Below, one piece after another: positions 59,653 to 64,000 of a DNA stretch of 64,000 nucleotides (position 1 is the first letter of the stretch; each line of letters begins with the position of its first letter). The notes under the pieces are model-generated. The model did not search any database, was not told the origin of the DNA, and was given only the letters and a program-made list of their open reading frames with translations. Origin of the DNA: Paenibacillaceae bacterium (GTDB taxonomy: Bacteria > Bacillota > Clostridia > Lachnospirales > Lachnospiraceae). The stretch spans positions 82,734 to 146,733 of the forward strand of contig SVDU01000014.1 of the NCBI GenBank assembly GCA_015057705.1, written 5' to 3'. The position numbers were made by a program, and so were the translations under genes.

Positions 59653-60580
59653 TTCTCCCCCCTCCTTTCTTTAAAAGGCCGTTAAGAATTATGTTTATCA
59701 TCATAATAAAGACGAATAGAACCAGCCCTATGGTAAACAGAACCTGCTTATGAAGGCCGGAGGCGTAGGACATTTCAGACACAATGGCTGTTGTCAGGAA
59801 GCGGACGGAATGGAAGGGCAGCGGAAAGTTTACAGAGCTTCCAGATACCAGACTAATTGCCATGGCTTCACCGATCGCTCTGCCGGTACCAAGAACGATA
59901 GCAGTAATAATACCCGATTTAGCAGCAGGGATCACTACATGAAATATGGTCTGTATCTTTGTTGCACCTAATGCCAGGGATGCGCTTCTAAAATGCTGTG
60001 GAACAGAGCGGAGTGCTGTTTCGCTGATGTTGATTACAGTGGGAAGAATCATAAGAGCGAGAACCAGTACCGCTGAGATTAAATTAGCTCCGCCTGTAAA
60101 CTGATGGGTGGGAGAGCCTTTGAAAATCTTCAGTTCCAGATCATACATAATCGGATTTAATATGAGAATTCCTAAAAGACCATAGATAACAGATGGAATT
60201 CCAGCTAAAAGTTCTACTGCAGGCCGTACGAAATCAGCCAGTTTTCGAGGGGCTACCTCTGCCAGAAACACAGATGTCATAACACCAATGGGAACACCTA
60301 TTAAGATAGCCAGAGCAGTCCCTGCAATTGAAGTTAAGATAACATATAGAATTCCAAAGCTTGGTACGGCCGCATCTGGTTTCCAGACAGAACCAAATAA
60401 GATATCCAGAATACCTACTTTAAATAATGCAGGAGTGCCGCTTGTTAACATATAAATACTGATTGACGCCACAGCCAGAACAGCAAAGAAGCCGCAGATG
60501 GTAAATATCACTTCTGCAGCATGTTCAATACCAGATTTACTTCCGTGACCGCCAAATATGGAATAAGACTTTGATTGCAT
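59642..60580 (-). CDS. pstC: Phosphate ABC transporter permease PstC
   Basis: A 312-aa permease with six membrane segments. Diagnostic parts are LLAGIPSVIYGLLGILIL and the coupling motif ETALRSVPQHFRSASLALGATKIQTIFHV. It is preceded by an intercistronic hairpin after pstS, and AAAGGAG lies before the ATG. With PstA it makes the membrane channel of the importer. Confidence 0.95.
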   Translation of the reverse strand: MQSKSYSIFGGHGSKSGIEHAAEVIFTICGFFAVLAVASISIYMLTSGTPALFKVGILDILFGSVWKPDAAVPSFGILYVILTSIAGTALAILIGVPIGVMTSVFLAEVAPRKLADFVRPAVELLAGIPSVIYGLLGILILNPIMYDLELKIFKGSPTHQFTGGANLISAVLVLALMILPTVINISETALRSVPQHFRSASLALGATKIQTIFHVVIPAAKSGIITAIVLGTGRAIGEAMAISLVSGSSVNFPLPFHSVRFLTTAIVSEMSYASGLHKQVLFTIGLVLFVFIMMINIILNGLLKKGGGRNDK

Positions 60581-60603
60581 ATAATGGCTCCTTTCGTGAG
60601 ATG

Positions 60604-60634
60604 GGGACGTAGCTTAAGCTTTCAGCTGCGTCCC
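60604..60634 (-). repeat. Intercistronic hairpin between pstS and pstC
   Basis: Arms GGGACGTAGCT / AGCTGCGTCCC (one mismatch) around a 9-base loop. There is no T-tract on the minus strand, so it more likely stabilises the pstS end of the mRNA than terminates it. Confidence 0.6.
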
Positions 60635-60680
60635 TATGTAGTGCGTTCGGTATAGGAAGGAACGGTTATTCCTGTTCCAA

Positions 60681-61610
60681 TTAGTTAGCTGGGATTAAAC
60701 CAACAGATTTTACTAATTCTTTTCCTTCATCAGAATGGATATAATCAAATAATGCTTTTACATTGTCGTTCTGCTTGGAGATATCACCTTTGGTTGCCAT
60801 AACAAATGGACGGCTTAAGAAATAGGAACCTGCTTTGATATTCTCTGGTGTAGGATCTATATTCTCCAGCTTTAATGTTCTTACAGTTTTGTCAAGTACA
60901 TCAAGAGAAACGTAGCCGATGGAACCAGGAGTAGAAGCTACCTTTGCCATTACTGCACCAGTACTGTCAAGTTCGTTGCTATATTTACATTTGTCTTCTA
61001 GTTTTAATAACTCTTCAAATGCACTTCTTGTACCAGAACCGGATTCACGTCCGATAACTACGATAGGCTGATCAGCTCCGCCTAAATCTTTCCAGCTTGT
61101 GGTTGTTCCGCTATAGATGGCGATCAGCTGGTCTTTTGTCAGATTCTCAACTTTGTTAGAAGGATCGGTTACTACTGCAATACCATCAATTGCTACTATA
61201 TTTTCAACAATACCTTTTGCTTTTTCTTCATCTTTTAAATTACGGGAAGCATTTCCGATATCAGCAGCGCCGTTGGTGACAGCTTCAATTCCTGCTCCAG
61301 AACCAACAAACTCAGCCTGAACCGTAACACCAGGATATTTTTCCATAAATACTTCGCTTAAAGCAGTTGCAAGCTTTTCCATTGAGGTAGAACCAACCAT
61401 GCTGATAGAACCCTTTAAATCTGCAGTAGCCTTAGCTGTTGTTGTTGCAGCTGCAGCAGTAGTTGTCTGAGTTGTACTTGCAGTTGTTTCAGCTGCTTTT
61501 GTTTCAGCTGCTGTTGTCTCAGTTGTGCTGTTGCCACATCCGGCTAATGCTCCCATTGTTAACACTGCCATACCAGCTGCTGCAAGTATTTTCATTAAAT
61601 TTTTTTTCAT
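60681..61610 (-). CDS. pstS: Phosphate-binding lipoprotein PstS
   Basis: A 309-aa binding lipoprotein. The lipobox is ALAGC. A Thr/Ala/Glu/Lys linker (about residues 28-65) resembles that of the ChvE- and YclQ-like proteins in this window. The phosphate-binding fold has SMVGSTSMEKLATALSE, NASRNLKDEEK and VIGRESGSGTRSAFEE, the Ser/Arg/Asp-rich pocket of PstS. First gene of pstSCAB-phoU, preceded by Pho-box-like repeats and an extended -10 promoter. Confidence 0.95.
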   Translation of the reverse strand: MKKNLMKILAAAGMAVLTMGALAGCGNSTTETTAAETKAAETTASTTQTTTAAAATTTAKATADLKGSISMVGSTSMEKLATALSEVFMEKYPGVTVQAEFVGSGAGIEAVTNGAADIGNASRNLKDEEKAKGIVENIVAIDGIAVVTDPSNKVENLTKDQLIAIYSGTTTSWKDLGGADQPIVVIGRESGSGTRSAFEELLKLEDKCKYSNELDSTGAVMAKVASTPGSIGYVSLDVLDKTVRTLKLENIDPTPENIKAGSYFLSRPFVMATKGDISKQNDNVKALFDYIHSDEGKELVKSVGLIPAN

Positions 61611-61659
61611 AATAACTATCTCCTCTTTTCATTTTAAATTGCTTTCGCTTACATGTTGG

Positions 61660-61725
61660 AGTATAGCAGTCGGTCCGTGTTTCTGAAATCATGTTTTGGT
61701 ATAGAGTCTGTAAAGCTTGTGTAAA
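61660..61725 (-). promoter_or_regulatory. pst promoter with Pho-box-like direct repeats
   Basis: Minus strand: TTTACA (61725-61720), TTTACA (61714-61709) and TATACC (61703-61698), each 11 bases apart, the spacing of PhoP sites in Firmicutes. TGCTATACT (-10 at 61665-61660) lies downstream with only a weak -35 (TTTCAG), as expected for an activated promoter. From 61726 to 61997 I see no further gene or clear promoter. Confidence 0.7.
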
Positions 61726-61997
61726 ACACGGCAACTGGTGTATAATTCTTCTAAAACCAGTATCTGCAGAATAGTAGTTTAGATTCATAATCTTTTCTTT
61801 TCTGTCCGGTAAAAAGGATAAAAACCGCTGAATTACGGAAAAATCCCTTTATTCTTTATAAAAATGACGGGATGGACTGGACAGAATGGGAGCAAATGTG
61901 GTAAATTGTTACGTGCATTTTATTATGGAAATAACAAAAGATGATTCCGTAATTTTTAAGAACGGATACAAAGGATACGAGAATGGAGGACGTTTTC

Positions 61998-63563
61998 ATG
62001 GGAGCATATCAACTGAAAATCACGATCAAAGGAAGCAAGCCGCCGATCTGGAGAAGGATTCTGGTACCGCAGGGAGTAACGTTTGAAACACTTCACAATA
62101 CAATTCAGGCGTCATTTTGCTGGTCTGGCCCAACCCCGTATCAATTTGAATTTCGTTCAGAGAAAATACGGGTATCCTCAGATAATATAGAACAGGTGGG
62201 AAACTATCAGTATCTTCCAACTACTGAACCCATTAACGGCAAGATAGAAAAGGATTCCAAATTTACATATGTTTCATATGGCACTGGCAGCTGGGAGTTT
62301 ACAATTCAGACAGAAGACTATTTAGATGAGTGTCAGGAGATGGCAGCCAGAGTTATTAAATATAAAGGTGATTCAATTCCGGAGACCTGCCACAGTTTGG
62401 ATGAATATGCAGAACTTTTGGAAGCTTCCCCTGATAATGGAATGGAATATGATATGGCAGCAGTGAATCTGCGCCTGGAACAGATGGCTGACGGATTTAA
62501 GCCCATCATTATTTCTGATATTTTTGACTGCTACGATAAAAACAGCATACTGGAAATTGGAAAAAGACATCATATGGCTGGAACCAGTAAGTTACATAAA
62601 GAAGAATTGGTGCAGAAAACCATTTCCTACATATTAAATGAAAAAATAATGAAGCCTTATTTTCTTTGTGTTCGTGATTGTGAAATGAATGCATTTGAGA
62701 AGGTAATGTCAGGCTGTACAAAGCTTGGCTTTCTGGAAGAACAAAATTTGGAATATCTTTATGCAGGTGGATATATAACTTCCGGAGCTGACCGCAGTTT
62801 TCTGGTTGCAGAGGAAGTTGTAAAAGCATACGAAGCATTTAATACTGCTAAGTTCCAGGAAGAGCGTACCCGCATAAGCAGAATCGGAGACTATATCTGC
62901 GCTGCCAATTCCCTGTATGCCATAACGCCTCCATCTGTCCTTTTGGAAACATTTAATAAATATGAAGAAAAGAAGCTGACAGTGGAGGAACTTTTAAACG
63001 CATACGAATCTTTAAGACCTTATCGTTTAATGGTAACTTATATCGATGGTAATTTTGTAGATGCAGCGTTAGCAGAGCAAAAAAGCTATACAGCTCTTTT
63101 GCGTACTCAGAAGAAAGTTCCCTATTATATTCCTACTCAGCAGGAAATCCGCTTTATGGCAGATAACTCTGGATTTTTAATGGGCAAAGAATTAAGCGGG
63201 CTCAGTGAATTCCTGATTTCTGAAATAAGTGTGCCAGATGACATGATTCCTCTGGTTCTCCGCCAGGTTCAGGCTGAGATCAGTATGGGGGGACAACTTC
63301 AGGAAGTGGTAAACGATTTAGAGGCAGCGGGAATACTCATGGGTTCTTCCGAACATATGGAGAAGCTTGCTGTAATTGTAACTGATATCTGGAACAATAC
63401 CCGAATGGTGCTAAACAGGGGTCATAAACCTTATGAGATGGTGATGAAAGGTTTCAATGAAGTAAGTGCTCAAAGGAAGAATATTCAGAAGATCTATCCT
63501 AATGATGCCTGTCCCTGTAACAGCGGTAAGAAATACAAGAAATGCTGCGGCAAAAATGCCTGA
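61998..63563 (+). CDS. pRiA4b ORF-3-like protein with a C-terminal SEC-C motif
   Basis: A protein of about 521 aa with three parts: an N-terminal plasmid pRiA4b ORF-3-like domain (AYQLKITIKGSKPPIWRRILVP, about 1-170), a helical middle of unknown function (about 180-490), and a C-terminal SEC-C zinc motif (YPNDACPCNSGKKYKKCCGK, C-x-C-x8-CC). The function of this family is unknown; SEC-C binds zinc and protein or nucleic-acid partners. I use the ATG at 61998, 8 bases after GGAGG, rather than 61983. It is monocistronic, with a terminator after it and no plasmid genes nearby. Confidence 0.85.
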   Translation: MGAYQLKITIKGSKPPIWRRILVPQGVTFETLHNTIQASFCWSGPTPYQFEFRSEKIRVSSDNIEQVGNYQYLPTTEPINGKIEKDSKFTYVSYGTGSWEFTIQTEDYLDECQEMAARVIKYKGDSIPETCHSLDEYAELLEASPDNGMEYDMAAVNLRLEQMADGFKPIIISDIFDCYDKNSILEIGKRHHMAGTSKLHKEELVQKTISYILNEKIMKPYFLCVRDCEMNAFEKVMSGCTKLGFLEEQNLEYLYAGGYITSGADRSFLVAEEVVKAYEAFNTAKFQEERTRISRIGDYICAANSLYAITPPSVLLETFNKYEEKKLTVEELLNAYESLRPYRLMVTYIDGNFVDAALAEQKSYTALLRTQKKVPYYIPTQQEIRFMADNSGFLMGKELSGLSEFLISEISVPDDMIPLVLRQVQAEISMGGQLQEVVNDLEAAGILMGSSEHMEKLAVIVTDIWNNTRMVLNRGHKPYEMVMKGFNEVSAQRKNIQKIYPNDACPCNSGKKYKKCCGKNA

Positions 63564-63581
63564 TCATATAGTTGGAAAAAG

Positions 63582-63616
63582 GAGTTCATCTGCATTTGGA
63601 GATGAGCTCTTTTTTG
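63582..63616 (+). terminator. Terminator after the SEC-C gene
   Basis: Stem GAGTTCATCT / AGATGAGCTC (one G-U) with an 8-base loop and T-rich tail. Confidence 0.88.
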
Positions 63617-63621
63617 TCTCG

Positions 63622-63676
63622 AATATTTCGAAAAACATGTTTTTCAAAATAATTAAAATATTTCGAAAAACATGTT
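63622..63676. repeat. Two perfect 20-base direct repeats upstream of the rRNA-type promoters
   Basis: AATATTTCGAAAAACATGTT occurs at 63622-63641 and again at 63657-63676, 35 bases apart. The second copy runs into the -35 of the first promoter. Likely an UP-element or protein site (inference). Confidence 0.7.
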
Positions 63677-63703
63677 GACTTTTGTAAAAAGCTTTGGTAT
63701 GAT
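63675..63703 (+). promoter_or_regulatory. Tandem promoter P1 (rRNA type)
   Basis: TTGACT (63675-63680), 17 bases, TATGAT (63698-63703), within GGTATGATATACC. A GC-rich hairpin (GCCG / CGGC, about 63711-63728) follows at once. Confidence 0.75.
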
Positions 63704-63791
63704 ATACCTCGCCGCTGAAAACGGCGGCAAACTTCTTCTAAGACACATCGATGACTGATGAAAAAAGTTTTGAAGAAAATGAAATATATGG

Positions 63792-63820
63792 TTGACAGAT
63801 AAAAGAAACCATGGTATTAT
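63792..63820 (+). promoter_or_regulatory. Tandem promoter P2 (rRNA type)
   Basis: TTGACA (63792-63797), 17 bases, TATTAT (63815-63820), within GGTATTATATACC, nearly the same -10 context as P1. Confidence 0.78.
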
Positions 63821-63874
63821 ATACCAGCTGTCGAAAAACAGTGAAAGAAATAAAAAAGAAAATAAAAAAAGTTG

Positions 63875-63903
63875 TTGACAAGACAGAAACGACATGATAT
63901 AAT
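63875..63903 (+). promoter_or_regulatory. Tandem promoter P3 (rRNA type)
   Basis: Consensus TTGACA (63875-63880), 17 bases, TATAAT (63898-63903). Confidence 0.85.
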
Positions 63904-64000
63904 GAATGGGTTGCTGTTGAGACAGATAACAACAAAAAGCACTTTGAAAACAGAAGATTGAACAGTATGTAAAACCCTGAAAATTCTAATAATAAGCTGT
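63904..64000 (+). other. Leader of a probable rRNA operon (16S gene expected just past the window)
   Basis: No ORF. The sequence after P3 (for example AAAAAGCACTTTGAAAAC) resembles the pre-16S leader of Clostridia, and three stacked strong promoters are typical of rRNA operons. The 16S start is not reached inside the window, so a tRNA cluster cannot be fully excluded. Confidence 0.65.

Noticed and set aside
61998-63563. pRiA4b ORF-3-like gene as a sign of an integrated plasmid
   Set aside because: No replication, mobilisation or integrase genes, att repeats or tRNA junction are seen; this domain is common on clostridial chromosomes.

Overview
The window looks like a chromosomal segment of an anaerobic, low-GC Gram-positive bacterium of the Clostridia, most likely a saccharolytic Lachnospiraceae (Lacrimispora/Hungatella-like). 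The basis is the gene content: a two-subunit iron-sulfur L-serine dehydratase, AsnA, MecA, MutS2, VanW, a YhaM-type nuclease, an Agr-type LytTR/GHKL pair, and ABC binding lipoproteins with Thr/Ala/Glu-rich linkers. Strong AGGAGG ribosome sites and TTGACA/TATAAT promoters also fit. The species call is inference; no 16S sequence lies inside the window.

Layout. 1-4330: end of sdaAB, sdaAA, then a MarR regulator, MATE exporter and alpha/beta hydrolase operon behind a perfect palindromic operator. 4400-6830 (minus): mecA, a VOC protein and a small unknown protein. 6944-13425 (plus): a Ser/Thr kinase fused to a TadZ/ParA-like domain, a second P-loop-like protein, a small protein, then envelope proteins (SH3-GH18, metallophosphoesterase lipoprotein, amidase). 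13489-17335 (minus): a coiled-coil protein, then asnA with a LytTR/GHKL two-component pair. 17508-26652 (plus): housekeeping genes (tsaC, dCMP deaminase, B12-radical SAM, nth, exonuclease, VanW, AIR-synthase-like, Lrp, aminotransferase, trmL). 26902-30777: YclQNOP-like siderophore importer. 31268-36361: ChvE/MmsA/MmsB monosaccharide importer with a GntR-LacI (AraR-like) regulator. 36794-37610: a PIN-PhoH gene broken by an internal deletion. 37783-42969: BlaI-like regulator, a two-component system and mutS2. 43195-49954: a pseudo-HtrA, YhaM-like nuclease, a second two-component system and nagA. 50143-57209: a seven-gene operon bounded by terminators (deacetylase, GNAT-like, FkbM, Gfo/Idh, acyl-adenylate ligase, carrier protein, DAHP synthase). 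57288-61610 (minus): phoU-pstBACS behind Pho-box-like repeats. 61998-63563: a pRiA4b ORF-3/SEC-C protein. 63622-64000: three tandem strong promoters and a leader that probably drive an rRNA operon starting just past the window.

The most unusual parts are the 50-57 kb operon, which joins carrier-protein chemistry, an aromatic-pathway entry enzyme and glycan-type enzymes without a glycosyltransferase; the kinase/TadZ-like pair, which has a strong ribosome site but no normal start codon beside it; an HtrA homologue lacking all three catalytic residues; and an identical operator motif in front of both the siderophore importer and a distant VOC gene.
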